A DNA stretch of 64,000 nucleotides from Pseudomonas lundensis (lineage in GTDB: Bacteria > Pseudomonadota > Gammaproteobacteria > Pseudomonadales > Pseudomonadaceae): assembly GCF_001042985.1 (NCBI RefSeq), contig NZ_JYKY01000001.1:124001-188000 (forward strand), given 5' to 3'. Positions within the stretch are counted from its first letter, which is position 1. Each line of letters begins with the position of its first letter. Positions 37,189-46,195 of this stretch are shown in pieces. Both the position numbers and the translations under genes were made by a program. The notes under the pieces were generated by a model. It saw only the letters and a list, made by a program, of their open reading frames with translations, was not told where the DNA came from and ran no database searches.

Positions 37189-39711
37189 ATGGTCACACCC
37201 TCACAACTGGAACTGCTGGCGCCCCTGTCAGGCGTGGTGCTGGCGCTCGACGATGTCCCTGATCCGGTGTTCTCCAGTCGCCTGATGGGCGATGGTGTGT
37301 GCATCGACCCGACGTCACAGATGTTATGCGCCCCGCTGGCCGGGGTGGTCAGCAACCTGCAACACACGGGGCATGCCCTGAGCATCACCCTCGACAGCGG
37401 TGTGCAGGTGCTGCTGCACATTGGGCTGGACACGGTGAACCTTCAGGGCAAAGGTTTTATCGCGCAGGTTGAGGAAGGCCAGCGGGTTGAGGCCGGGCAG
37501 CCGCTGATTGAGTTCGATGCCGACTACCTGGCGCTGCATGCCCGCAGTTTGCTGACGCTGATGCTGGTGATCAGCGGGGAGGGTTTTCAGGCGCTGGCGC
37601 ACGGCAAGGCGCACATCCAGACCGGGCAGCCTCTTTTGCACGTGCAGGTGCACGCGGGTAAAGACGAGGGGGCAACCGGTCATGAAGACAGTCCGGTGTT
37701 GCATTCGCAGGCCGTGTTGCTGCCCAACCCCAATGGCCTGCATGCGCGACCGGCCGGGGTGTTGGCCCAGGCGGCGAAAGGCTTTGCGGCACGTGTTCAA
37801 CTGCATCGCCAGCACGACAGCGCCAACGCCAAGTCGCTGGTGGCGATCATGGCGTTGCAAACCGCGTATGCAGACAGCGTTTACCTCAGTGCGGCGGGAC
37901 CGGATGCCGAGGCGGCCCTGCGTGAGTTGTCCGAGCTGCTGAGCCAAGGCTGTGGCGAAGAGGTTGAGCACGTGGTGTTGGCCCCAGACCCCGACCCCGT
38001 CGCCCATGACGGGGTGTCGGATGTGCTGCGCGGCGTGTGCGCCTCCACCGGTTCGGCGTTCGGTTACGTGGTGCAGGTGGCGCACAGCGCGCTGGAGGTG
38101 GACGAACATGCCAGCGAGGCGCAACGCGAACACGCCGCGCTGCAACACGCGTTGGCCCGGGCGGCCGATGAGTTGCAGGGGCTGCGCGATGACGCATCCA
38201 ACCCGGCGCAGCGCGACATCTTTCGGGCGCATCAGCAGTTGTTGCAAGACCCGAGCTTGCTGGAGCATGCCGCCGAGCTGATCAACGCAGGCAAAAGTGC
38301 AGCCTTTGCCTGGCGCAATGCGACCGAAGCCACCTCGGCGCTGTTCAAGGGCCTGGGCAGTCCGTTACTGGCTGAGCGGGCGCTGGATCTGGAAGACGTG
38401 GGGCTGCGCGTGCTCAAACGGATTCTCGGCGTGGATGACCGTGCGCTGGCGTTGCCCGATCAGGCGATATTGGTGGCAGAACAACTGACGCCCTCGCAAA
38501 CGGCCGGGCTCGACACCCGCAAAGTCGTGGGGGTTGTCACCGTGGGCGGCGGTGCTACCAGCCATGTCGCCATTCTGGCCCGTGCCTTGGGCATCCCGGC
38601 GTTGTGCGGGGTGTCACCTCAGGTGCTGGCGCTGGCCAGTGGCCTGCCGGTATTGCTGGATGCCGATGCAGGTCAGTTGCACGTGCAGCCTGATGTAGGG
38701 CAGATGGAGCAATTGGGTGCGCAGCGCGCGTTGCGTGAGGACCGTCTACAACGGGATTTGCAGCACGCGTCGTTGGCGGCCTGCACCCTGGACGGGCACC
38801 CGGTGAATATCACCGCCAATATTGCCTCGCGGGCAGAGGCTGAACACGCGATGACCCTGGGCGCCCACGGCGTCGGGCTACTGCGCTCGGAGTTTTTGTA
38901 TCTGGATCGCAGCCGCGCGCCTTCCCATGACGAGCAAGTGGCCACCTACTGCGAGATAGCCCGCGCCGTGGGCACTGAACACCCGCTGGTGGTGCGTACG
39001 CTGGATGTGGGCGGTGACAAACCGCTGGCCTACGTGCCAATGGCCAGTGAACTCAACCCGTTCCTGGGCATGCGCGGTATTCGCCTGTGCCTTGAACGTC
39101 CGCAGTTGCTGCGCGACCAGTTGCGCGCCGTTTTGGCCAGTGCCGGGCTGACGCAACTGCACATCCTGTTGCCGATGGTCACGCACTTGTCCGAGTTGCG
39201 GGTCGCGCGGCAGATGTTGCAGGAAGAGGCGCAGCGGCTGGGGCTCAGCGCGTTGCCCAAGCTGGGCATCATGATCGAAGTGCCTGCGGCGGCCTTGATG
39301 GCCGACCTGTTTGCGCCCGAGGTGGATTTCTTCTCGATTGGCACCAACGACTTGACCCAATACACCTTGGCCATGGACCGCGATCATCCGCGCCTGGCCC
39401 GTCAGGCCGACAGCTTGCACCCGGCCGTGTTGCGCCTGATCGCTCACACGGTCCGGGCCGCCCACGCCCATGGCAAGTGGGTGGGCGTGTGTGGCGCGCT
39501 GGCCTCCGAGCCGTTGGCGGTGCCGGTGCTGCTGGGCCTGGGGGTGGATGAACTGTCGGTCAGCGTGCCGCTGATCCCGGCCATCAAGGCACGGGTGCGC
39601 GAAGTGCAATTGACCGCCTGCAAGGCATTGGCCGACAAGGTGCTGGCGCTGGAAAGCGCCGAGCATGTGCTGGCCACCTTACAGCCTCAATCGTTAGTGC
39701 TGGAGCATTGA
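37189..39711 (+). CDS. PTS fusion protein EIIA(Glc)-HPr-EI
   Basis: One 840-residue chain carries three phosphotransferase proteins. EIIA (about 1-150) has H62 and the phosphorylated H77 (LLHIGLD). HPr (about 170-255) has H185 (NGLHARPAG). EI (about 270-840) has H459 (GGGATSHVAIL), the SIGTNDLTQYT motif and C768 (GVCGA). It can pass phosphate from PEP to TreB, which lacks EIIA. The ATG at 37189 follows CAGGTGA; an ORF open from 37120 overlaps the porin. Confidence 0.93.
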   Translation: MVTPSQLELLAPLSGVVLALDDVPDPVFSSRLMGDGVCIDPTSQMLCAPLAGVVSNLQHTGHALSITLDSGVQVLLHIGLDTVNLQGKGFIAQVEEGQRVEAGQPLIEFDADYLALHARSLLTLMLVISGEGFQALAHGKAHIQTGQPLLHVQVHAGKDEGATGHEDSPVLHSQAVLLPNPNGLHARPAGVLAQAAKGFAARVQLHRQHDSANAKSLVAIMALQTAYADSVYLSAAGPDAEAALRELSELLSQGCGEEVEHVVLAPDPDPVAHDGVSDVLRGVCASTGSAFGYVVQVAHSALEVDEHASEAQREHAALQHALARAADELQGLRDDASNPAQRDIFRAHQQLLQDPSLLEHAAELINAGKSAAFAWRNATEATSALFKGLGSPLLAERALDLEDVGLRVLKRILGVDDRALALPDQAILVAEQLTPSQTAGLDTRKVVGVVTVGGGATSHVAILARALGIPALCGVSPQVLALASGLPVLLDADAGQLHVQPDVGQMEQLGAQRALREDRLQRDLQHASLAACTLDGHPVNITANIASRAEAEHAMTLGAHGVGLLRSEFLYLDRSRAPSHDEQVATYCEIARAVGTEHPLVVRTLDVGGDKPLAYVPMASELNPFLGMRGIRLCLERPQLLRDQLRAVLASAGLTQLHILLPMVTHLSELRVARQMLQEEAQRLGLSALPKLGIMIEVPAAALMADLFAPEVDFFSIGTNDLTQYTLAMDRDHPRLARQADSLHPAVLRLIAHTVRAAHAHGKWVGVCGALASEPLAVPVLLGLGVDELSVSVPLIPAIKARVREVQLTACKALADKVLALESAEHVLATLQPQSLVLEH

Positions 39712-39713
39712 AC

Positions 39714-39980
39714 ATGTTTGAAAAACTTCATCAGGCGTTCTGGAAAGCGCTGACCCCGGATCTGATGCCCGACGTGACCCGCCCGGCCTCGTCGTTGCTG
39801 GACAGTGCTGTATTGGCGGCGTTGGGCGGGGCCGAGAACATTACATCCGAACAGAAAGTCGCACTTACCCGCGTGCGCGTCCAAGTGTGCGATGCCTCGA
39901 AACTGACCCTGCACGCGCAGCAATTACCGAACGTCATGCCCTTGGCCAATGGCGTGGTGCATGTGCTCGTAGGGCTGTAA
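39714..39980 (+). CDS. EIIB-like PTS protein without the active cysteine
   Basis: An 88-residue protein that starts 2 bp after the EI fusion stop. Its core (LAALGGAENI ... ALTRVRVQV ... GVVHVLVG) aligns with the EIIB domain of TreB (ITSLGGADNI ... CVTRLRLAL). The phosphorylated cysteine falls on an alanine after a one-residue shift. It cannot carry phosphate in the usual way, so a regulatory or vestigial role is likely. A single Cys later in the chain is not at the equivalent place. Confidence 0.65.
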   Translation: MFEKLHQAFWKALTPDLMPDVTRPASSLLDSAVLAALGGAENITSEQKVALTRVRVQVCDASKLTLHAQQLPNVMPLANGVVHVLVGL

Positions 39981-40059
39981 ACGCCTCGTCGAGGTTCAGG
40001 CTTGCGGGCGTGGGTGCGGCCCTTCGCCACCCCGGCCTTACTGTTTCTCAACTGCAGGT

Positions 40060-40103
40060 GTATCGTATTCGCCTTTTGCGGGGCGTAAGCCCGTTTACGA
40101 TAC
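40060..40103. repeat. Inverted repeat before the multicopper oxidase
   Basis: Arms GTATCGTA (40060-40067) and TACGATAC (40096-40103), 28-bp spacer, ending 17 bp before the ATG at 40121. It could be an operator or an mRNA stem that covers the start region. Confidence 0.45.
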
Positions 40104-40120
40104 GAGAGGTAGTTGAGCCC

Positions 40121-41497
40121 ATGTCCTTTACCCGTCGACAAATACTCGGTGGTTTGGCCGGCCTGGTCGTGGTGGGTGTCGGAGCGGGTGGCGCTTCGCG
40201 TTACTGGCTGGGGAAAATGGCAGACGCCGAGGCCGGCCACGATTACGAGCTGATTGCCGCGCCGCTGGACGTCGAGCTGGTGCCCGGGCATCAGACCGAA
40301 GCCTGGGCCTTTGGCCCATCGGCACCGGGTACCGAGCTGCGGGTGCGTCAGGGCGATTGGCTGCGGGTGCGCTTTATCAATCATCTGCCGGTGCCCACCA
40401 CCATTCACTGGCACGGGATCCGTCTGCCGCTGGAGATGGACGGCGTGCCTTATGTGTCCCAGTTGCCGGTTCTGCCGGGCGAGTATTTCGACTACACATT
40501 CCGCGTGCCGGACGCTGGCAGCTACTGGTATCACCCGCACGTCAACAGCAGTGAAGAGCTGGGGCGCGGGCTGGTGGGGCCGCTGATTGTCGAGGAGCGC
40601 GAGCCGACCGGTTTTGTCCACGAACGCACTTTGAGCATCAAAAACTGGCACGTGGATGAAGAGGGCGGGTTCATGCCGTTCAGCATCACCCGCGAAGCCG
40701 CACGCGGCGGTACGGCAGGGCGCCTGTCCACGATCAACGGCAGCCATGTGCCGACCATCGAACTGCCCGCCGGGCAAATCACCCGTGTGCGTCTGCTCAA
40801 CCTCGACAACACCTTGACCTACCGCATCAACATCCCGGGGGTGGAGGCCAGGATCTACGCGCTGGACGGCAACCCCATCGAGCCACGGCCGCTGGGCAAG
40901 GAATACTGGCTGGGCCCCGGTATGCGCATTTGCCTGGCCATCAAGGCACCCGCCGAAGGCGAAGAATTGTCCCTGCGTGACGGGCCTGTGCGCCTGGGTA
41001 CGTTGCGGGCGGTGGCCAGCCCCGGTGCCGCGACCCAGTGGCCTGCCGCCTTGCCGGCCAACCCGATTGCCGAGCCGGATGTGGCCAATGCCGAGAAGCT
41101 CAACTTCAATTTTGAATGGGTCGGTTCGGTGTCCGAGAATCAAGACGGCGATCAACCCCCCAGCCTGTGGCAAATCAACGGCATTGCCTGGGACATCAAA
41201 GACAAGACCTGCGCCGATCGGCCGATTGCCAAACTCAAGCTGGGGCAGAGCTACATCTTCGAATTGAAGAACATGACCCAGTACCAGCACCCGATCCATT
41301 TGCACGGCATGAGCTTCAAGGTGCTGGCGTCCAATCGCAAAAAAATCACCCCGTATTTCACCGACACCTATTTGTTGGGTAAAAACGAACGTGCCCGCGT
41401 GGCGTTGGTGGCGGATAATCCCGGCGTGTGGATGTTCCACTGCCATGTGATTGACCACATGGAAACCGGCCTGATGGCCGCCATTGAGGTTTCCTGA
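40121..41497 (+). CDS. Multicopper oxidase, probably Tat-exported
   Basis: A 458-residue laccase-like oxidase. The N-terminus has a twin-arginine pattern (TRRQILGG) and a hydrophobic stretch to about residue 25. All four copper motifs are present: HWHG, HPH, HPIHLHG and HCHVIDHMETGLM, so type 1 and trinuclear sites look complete. It may oxidise Cu(I) or organic substrates. The stop overlaps the tadA start by one base (TGATG). In PAO1, as I recall, the homologue sits between guaA and tadA. Confidence 0.9.
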   Translation: MSFTRRQILGGLAGLVVVGVGAGGASRYWLGKMADAEAGHDYELIAAPLDVELVPGHQTEAWAFGPSAPGTELRVRQGDWLRVRFINHLPVPTTIHWHGIRLPLEMDGVPYVSQLPVLPGEYFDYTFRVPDAGSYWYHPHVNSSEELGRGLVGPLIVEEREPTGFVHERTLSIKNWHVDEEGGFMPFSITREAARGGTAGRLSTINGSHVPTIELPAGQITRVRLLNLDNTLTYRINIPGVEARIYALDGNPIEPRPLGKEYWLGPGMRICLAIKAPAEGEELSLRDGPVRLGTLRAVASPGAATQWPAALPANPIAEPDVANAEKLNFNFEWVGSVSENQDGDQPPSLWQINGIAWDIKDKTCADRPIAKLKLGQSYIFELKNMTQYQHPIHLHGMSFKVLASNRKKITPYFTDTYLLGKNERARVALVADNPGVWMFHCHVIDHMETGLMAAIEVS

Positions 41498-41994
41498 TGC
41501 GACAAGGGCGTCAACCCCAGATCATCGACCGCAGCCGCGATCAAGACTACATGCGTGAAGCGCTGGCACTGGCTGCTCAGGGGGCGGCCCTGGGGGAAGT
41601 GCCGGTGGGTGCGGTGCTGGTGCAAAACGGCGAGATTATCGGGCGCGGTTTCAACTGCCCGATCAGCGGTCACGACCCCAGCGCCCATGCCGAAATGGTC
41701 GCCATACGTGCCGCAGCCGCCTCGGCCTGTAACTACCGCCTGCCGGGCAGCACGCTGTACGTCACGCTGGAGCCGTGCAGCATGTGCGCGGGCCTGATCG
41801 TGCATTCGCGGGTGTCACGCGTGGTGTATGGCGCGCTGGAGCCCAAGGCCGGGATTGTGCAAAGTCAGGGGCAGTTCTTCACCCAGGGCTTTCTCAACCA
41901 CCGGGTGCTGTTTGAAGGCGGGGTGCTGGCCGACGAATGCGGCGCGATCCTGAGCGACTTTTTCAAGGCCCGCCGCGCCAAACAGCCGTTGTAG
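41497..41994 (+). CDS. tadA: tRNA adenosine(34) deaminase TadA
   Basis: Deaminates A34 to inosine in tRNA-Arg(ACG). The zinc site is H64 with catalytic E66 (HAE) and C94/C97 (PCSMC). At 165 residues it has the usual length. The start overlaps the multicopper oxidase stop, so it is probably read from the same message, an odd partner for an essential enzyme. It converges on cmoB with a 16-bp gap. Confidence 0.95.
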   Translation: MRQGRQPQIIDRSRDQDYMREALALAAQGAALGEVPVGAVLVQNGEIIGRGFNCPISGHDPSAHAEMVAIRAAAASACNYRLPGSTLYVTLEPCSMCAGLIVHSRVSRVVYGALEPKAGIVQSQGQFFTQGFLNHRVLFEGGVLADECGAILSDFFKARRAKQPL

Positions 41995-42010
41995 CCGGGT
42001 TAGCGTGTGG

Positions 42011-42967
42011 TCACTTGCGGGCCACAATCACTGCGCGCATCGGCGCAGGCAACCCTTCAATGGTTTTGCTGTGGTCGTTCGGGTCGAGGTAGTCGCTCAA
42101 CGACTGGAATTTCATCCACGGCGTTGCCCGCTGTTCTTGCACGGTGGTGATGCTCACGTCGACACAGCGCACCTCGCTGAAACCGGCGCGCCGCAACCAG
42201 CGCTCCAGCGCCGCAATTGACGGCAGGAACCACACGTTGCGCATTTGTGCGTAGCGGTCTTCCGGCACCAGCACCTGATTCTCGTCGCCTTCAATCACCA
42301 GGGTTTCGAGCACCAGTTCGCCGCCCTTGACCAAGCAGTCCTTGAGCGCCAGCAAATGCTCGATGGGGGAGCGGCGGTGGTAGAACACGCCCATGGAAAA
42401 CACGGTATCGAAGCCTTCGAGGTTCGCTGGCAGGTCTTCGAACGGGAAGGGCAAATGCCACGCGGCTTCTTGCTGCAAGAAGCGCTGCACGGCCTGGAAC
42501 TGGCAGAAAAACAGCCAGTTCGGGTCTACGCCGATGACGCTGTGGGCGCCGGCGCCCAACATGCGCCACATGTAATAGCCGTTGCCGCAGCCCACATCGA
42601 GGATGCGTTTGCCTGTGAGGTCGATGTGCGGCGCGACCCGCGACCATTTCCAGTCCGAGTGCCATTCGGTGTCCACATGCACGCCGAACAGGTCAAATGG
42701 CCCTTTGCGCCACGGCGACAGCCCCATCAGCGCCTGATGCATCTGCGCGCGGGTGTCGTCGTCGCAGTCGGTGTCCAGGGTCAGCCCGTTGAGCAGGTCG
42801 ATCTCGGTAGGCTTGACGTCGGGCAACGCATCCAGCGCGCTTTGCCAGCGCTCAAGGTCGCCGTGGCCTTTCTCCATTTTGAGGTCGAGCTGAGCCTGCA
42901 GCGTGGTGGCCCATTCGGCCAGGGGCGTGCCGGCCAGACGCCGGGCAAGAGGGGAAAGATCAATCAT
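42011..42967 (-). CDS. cmoB: tRNA U34 carboxymethyltransferase CmoB
   Basis: Transfers the carboxymethyl group of carboxy-SAM to 5-hydroxyuridine at position 34 of tRNA to make cmo5U. At 318 residues it has the SAM-binding [14 protein letters not shown] and the conserved [10 protein letters not shown] region. It overlaps cmoA by 4 bp, as expected for a pair that shares the carboxy-SAM intermediate. Confidence 0.96.
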   Translation of the reverse strand: MIDLSPLARRLAGTPLAEWATTLQAQLDLKMEKGHGDLERWQSALDALPDVKPTEIDLLNGLTLDTDCDDDTRAQMHQALMGLSPWRKGPFDLFGVHVDTEWHSDWKWSRVAPHIDLTGKRILDVGCGNGYYMWRMLGAGAHSVIGVDPNWLFFCQFQAVQRFLQQEAAWHLPFPFEDLPANLEGFDTVFSMGVFYHRRSPIEHLLALKDCLVKGGELVLETLVIEGDENQVLVPEDRYAQMRNVWFLPSIAALERWLRRAGFSEVRCVDVSITTVQEQRATPWMKFQSLSDYLDPNDHSKTIEGLPAPMRAVIVARK

Positions 42968-43707
42968 GGCAAGGCAATCAACGAGGCAAAGTTAAGACAC
43001 TGGAACCACGGCACGACGGTCGAGAACCCGGCGGCCAGCAGGCGTTCGCGGTGTTCTTCGAGGCTGTCGGGCTTCATGACGTTTTCGATGGCGCTGCGTT
43101 TTTGCGCGATCTCCAGATCGCTGTAGCCATTGGCGCGCTTGAACGCAATGTGCAAGTCAGTGAGCAAAGCGTGCTCCTGAGCGTCATTGAAGCGCAGCTT
43201 CTCTGACAGGATCAGCGCACCGCCCGGCAACAGCGACTGGCGGATGCGCCCGAGCAGGGCCAGCCGTTGCTCGGGGGCAATGAATTGCAGCGTGAAGTTC
43301 AGCGCAACCACTGAGGCCGGTTCAAATTGCAGCGCAAGAATGTCGCCTTCGATCACCTCAACCGGCAACAGCTCCTGAAACATCGAGTTCTGCCCGTTGA
43401 GGTATTCGCGGCAGCGCTCGACCATCGCCGCCGAGTTGTCCACCGCAATCACCTTGCACCCTTCGCTGCGCACATGACGGCGCAACGCCTGCGTCACCGC
43501 CCCCAGCGAACTGCCCAGGTCATAAAGCACGCTGTGGGGTTGGGCGAATTGCGCCGCCAGCACACCGAGGTTTTCCACAATGGTCGGGTAACCGGGCACC
43601 GAGCGTTTGATCATGTCCGGGAACACCCGTACCACGTCTTCGTTAAAGGCGAAGTCCGGCACCTGGGCCAGGGGCTGGGCGAAAATACGGTCGGGTTCTT
43701 TGCTCAC
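42964..43707 (-). CDS. cmoA: Carboxy-SAM synthase CmoA
   Basis: Makes carboxy-S-adenosylmethionine from SAM and prephenate for CmoB. At 247 residues it has the SAM-binding [11 protein letters not shown] motif (about residue 63) and the RSVPGY region near 36-41. It is upstream of cmoB and coupled to it. The gap to the next gene (43708-43818) holds a small inverted repeat, GCGCGGT/ACCGCGC, at 43768-43792. Confidence 0.95.
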   Translation of the reverse strand: MSKEPDRIFAQPLAQVPDFAFNEDVVRVFPDMIKRSVPGYPTIVENLGVLAAQFAQPHSVLYDLGSSLGAVTQALRRHVRSEGCKVIAVDNSAAMVERCREYLNGQNSMFQELLPVEVIEGDILALQFEPASVVALNFTLQFIAPEQRLALLGRIRQSLLPGGALILSEKLRFNDAQEHALLTDLHIAFKRANGYSDLEIAQKRSAIENVMKPDSLEEHRERLLAAGFSTVVPWFQCLNFASLIALP

Positions 43708-43818
43708 GAGGGTTCCGGCGATGGAAATTCAAAAGGGGCGGCATTTTAGCCAAGTTGGCGCCGGAGTGCGCGGTCTGTCTGATAAACCGCGCAGCATTCT
43801 GAATGTGCTGACAGGGTG

Positions 43819-44325
43819 TCAGGGGCATTCACACAACGAGGACGAGACGCTCACATGCCCGGTCAGAGTGATGTTTTTCTGTTCGCTGTCCTGTGCGGTA
43901 AACGTGAACTCACGGATGTAGTACGCGTGGTCGATGATGTCCAGCGTCAAAGAGCCGTTGATTCCTTCGCAGTTGTAATAGATTTCATTGCCGCCCACGA
44001 CCGCGAACTCCACATACGACAAGCCCTGGATCGGCCCGAATACACCCTGCTCAAAAGTGTGTGTACCGCTTTTAATACCCAGATCAAAAATGATATTAAT
44101 CACCCGGTATTCGTAAGAGCCAAAGGTTGCAGCCGAGGCCGCAATGGACAGGGTCTTGAGGCCGCTGCCCAACATGATGTCATCGGCCTTGAAATCGGCG
44201 CGGTCCGTAATGGTGGCCGAGGCGTCGCTGATCAGTGCCTGTTTAGGGCGTGACGGGTGCTTGGGGTTTGGTTTGAGCGTGCCTTTGACTTTGTCTTTGC
44301 CACGCGTAGAAAAGTGATTGGCCAT
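43819..44325 (-). CDS. Protein of unknown function, paralogue of the gene at 45537
   Basis: A 168-residue protein with no signal peptide or membrane span and a basic N-terminal 30 residues. Its last 95 residues look rich in beta strands and align without large gaps to the protein at 45537 (shared FGS..YR, SG, GP...SY.E, FTF and G..V positions). AGCGAGGG lies ahead of two adjacent ATG codons; I use 44325 for spacing. A 46-bp element is shared with the paralogue upstream. I do not recognise the family. Confidence 0.7.
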   Translation of the reverse strand: MANHFSTRGKDKVKGTLKPNPKHPSRPKQALISDASATITDRADFKADDIMLGSGLKTLSIAASAATFGSYEYRVINIIFDLGIKSGTHTFEQGVFGPIQGLSYVEFAVVGGNEIYYNCEGINGSLTLDIIDHAYYIREFTFTAQDSEQKNITLTGHVSVSSSLCECP

Positions 44326-44364
44326 CATTGAACCCTCGCTGACTGATTGGGTGTGCAGAGACGG

Positions 44365-44410
44365 TATTAATGATGGCAACGGGCATGGCGTCTACTGTCA
44401 TAAGTGACAG
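44365..44410 (-). promoter_or_regulatory. Shared upstream element, copy 1
   Basis: A 46-bp stretch matched without gaps by the one at 46074-46119. On the minus strand it has the inverted repeat CTGTCA-N4-TGACAG (perfect here), then GTAGAC, a CCCGT block, and ATTAATA. A promoter fits TAGACG (-35) and TTAATA (-10) 18 bp apart, with the repeat touching the -35. The start codon is about 40 bp downstream. Confidence 0.65.
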
Positions 44411-44417
44411 TGGAGGG

Positions 44418-45053
44418 TCAGCGTTTGCGCTGGCTAAATACCGATGCGGCAATGCCCCATTGACCGAGCCAGTAGCTGAGGATGATCAGGTAGGGCGCGG
44501 CACCGAACTTGATCACGAAGCGGTCAATGCCGATCAGGCTGTCAGACACCACAAACGCCAGTGCGCCGGCCGCTGCCAGGCAGGCCGAGCGCGCAGGCAC
44601 GTCAGTCCCCAATCGGGCGAGGGCGCGCCACAGCATGGCGCTGATCGTGAGGGCGTAGACGATGACCGGGATCAGCAAATCCCCCAGGCCATGGCTGGCC
44701 ATAACGCTCAATAACCCGCCGCCGGCGGCCAGCGCCAGTAGCAGAGGCAGCGCTGCGATGCGTCGGCAATCGGCCAGGTAGGCCTTGAGGTACGCCAAAT
44801 GGGCCAGCAGAAAAGCCCCGAGGCCAAACACGAACAGGTCTACGGGCCAGGCCAGGAGCACGTCACCGAGCAACGAAAACAGTAAACCGATACTGATCCA
44901 GCGCCGATAAAGGCTGGGCGGCGCGTCTTGTAGCCAACCGAGCAAGGCCAGCACGGGCAAGGGTTTGCTCAGCAGGCACAACAGCGTGGACTGCATGTGC
45001 ACGCCATACAGGTAGGCGGCGGCGCCCATGACCGCGAGGATCAGCCACGGCAT
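44418..45053 (-). CDS. YhhN-family membrane protein (lysoplasmalogenase-like)
   Basis: A hydrophobic protein of 211 residues with about eight spans. The acidic pattern SLLGDVLLAWP (about residue 60) and SDSLIGIDRF (about 169) mark the YhhN/TMEM86 family, whose animal members hydrolyse lysoplasmalogen. The bacterial substrate is not established. It begins 1 bp after the inhibitor gene stop, so the two form a pair. Confidence 0.82.
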   Translation of the reverse strand: MPWLILAVMGAAAYLYGVHMQSTLLCLLSKPLPVLALLGWLQDAPPSLYRRWISIGLLFSLLGDVLLAWPVDLFVFGLGAFLLAHLAYLKAYLADCRRIAALPLLLALAAGGGLLSVMASHGLGDLLIPVIVYALTISAMLWRALARLGTDVPARSACLAAAGALAFVVSDSLIGIDRFVIKFGAAPYLIILSYWLGQWGIAASVFSQRKR

Positions 45054-45054
45054 G

Positions 45055-45447
45055 TCAGTTCACCGTGACAGGGCAGTCAAACACGTGGGCGGGCTCTGCT
45101 TCAGGCTCCCAGGGCTGCTGATAGGTCAGGCGCAGGCGACCGGTGCCCGGTGCAAAGGCCTGAAAGCGCCAGGTGGATTGCCCGCCACTGCCCAGCAACT
45201 GGCCACTGTCGGCGCTTTTGTAAACTTCAGGGCCGAGGCTGCGCAACACGCCGCCTGCCGAATCCTGAATGGCCCAGCGGTAACCGGTCGTGGGGTTGCT
45301 GGGCAGCGTCAGCGTCAGATTTTGCCCGGTGTGCAATTGCATCGGGCAGTCACTCTGTTCTTCCACAATCACGTTGTGCGCCGGTTGCTGGGCGCAAGCC
45401 GCCAGCAAGGTCAAGCTGAGCAAGGGGATAAGACGCGCGGGGGACAT
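45055..45447 (-). CDS. icp: Chagasin-type cysteine protease inhibitor, lipoprotein
   Basis: A 130-residue lipoprotein (lipobox LLAAC, acylated C18). The three inhibitor loops of the I42 family are visible: NPTTGYRW, GSGGQSTWRF and a PWE-type loop (YQQPWEPE). Such proteins block papain-like proteases. I use the ATG at 45447 with GGAG 6 bp ahead. In PAO1, as I recall, the homologue PA0778 lies next to the Lon-like PA0779, which matches the neighbourhood here. Confidence 0.85.
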   Translation of the reverse strand: MSPARLIPLLSLTLLAACAQQPAHNVIVEEQSDCPMQLHTGQNLTLTLPSNPTTGYRWAIQDSAGGVLRSLGPEVYKSADSGQLLGSGGQSTWRFQAFAPGTGRLRLTYQQPWEPEAEPAHVFDCPVTVN

Positions 45448-45536
45448 TGAAGGCTCCATCGGGACAAGAACAAGCGCGCAGCATAACCCAAGACGGCAAT
45501 CGGGCTATGCCACGCGGCTAAAGTTGCCCGTGGTGC

Positions 45537-46037
45537 TCAATAACTCATTGCGGCGTGAGGCGGGGTCACGGTGAATTCGCCGCAGACCTCGAACGGGTCG
45601 CTGAGGTGATCAGTGCCTTCAAAGGTGAACAGGCGTGCGCTGTAGCAACTTTCGATGACGGACAGGTGCAGGGTGCCAATATCAGCCTGGGTCAGGTGAT
45701 ACACCAGATCGCCATCCTTCTCGACGCATTCTGTGTAAGACATGTCGCGTACCGGGCCGGGTTGCCCGCGCTTGTACAGGTAAATGCCGGACTGGATATT
45801 GACGTCCAGGGTCAGCGACATGCAGCGATACTGCGGCGACCCGAAGTCTTCGATCTCAGCGGTGATGACAATCTTTTTTTGGCTGCTGGCAAAAGTGATT
45901 TCCTGCGCTTCGAACAGATGCCGACAGGACACCTCCGCTCTCAGTTCACCCGTAGTTCTAGGGTTGAACGCAGGCTTACCCAAAATTTTTTGCCATATAA
46001 CGGCAGGGTTTCCATATGCAGGGTGCTGTAGTGCCAT
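45537..46037 (-). CDS. Protein of unknown function, paralogue of the gene at 43819
   Basis: A 166-residue soluble protein that matches the C-terminal 95 residues of the protein at 43819; the N-terminal 40 residues differ. It has four or five Cys residues that the paralogue lacks. The two genes flank the YhhN-inhibitor pair and share an upstream element, so a local duplication is likely. The ribosome site is weak. Function not recognised. Confidence 0.7.
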   Translation of the reverse strand: MALQHPAYGNPAVIWQKILGKPAFNPRTTGELRAEVSCRHLFEAQEITFASSQKKIVITAEIEDFGSPQYRCMSLTLDVNIQSGIYLYKRGQPGPVRDMSYTECVEKDGDLVYHLTQADIGTLHLSVIESCYSARLFTFEGTDHLSDPFEVCGEFTVTPPHAAMSY

Positions 46038-46073
46038 GATCCAAGCCCATCCAACGCTAACGGTTCTGGGGCC

Positions 46074-46119
46074 TATTAGTGTCGGGAACGGGTGTTGTGT
46101 CTACTGACAGAAATGACAG
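46074..46119 (-). promoter_or_regulatory. Shared upstream element, copy 2
   Basis: The partner of the 46-bp element at 44365. On the minus strand CTGTCA-N4-TGTCAG (one mismatch from a perfect repeat), then TAGACA (five of six to the -35 consensus) and CTAATA 18 bp later. It lies 37 bp before the gene at 45537-46037. The conserved blocks keep identical spacing in both copies. Confidence 0.65.
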
Positions 46120-46141
46120 GGGTCGCCCCGCACGGGCAGTA

Positions 46142-46177
46142 CTACAGCGCCGTCATGTTTGCATGGAGGCGCTGTAG
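46142..46177. repeat. Inverted repeat after the second lon gene
   Basis: 10-bp arms CTACAGCGCC and GGCGCTGTAG around 16 bases, 19 bp past the lon stop on the minus strand. It may end the lon message, though no T run follows. Confidence 0.5.
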
Positions 46178-46195
46178 CCCGTGGCTTTCAGCGGT

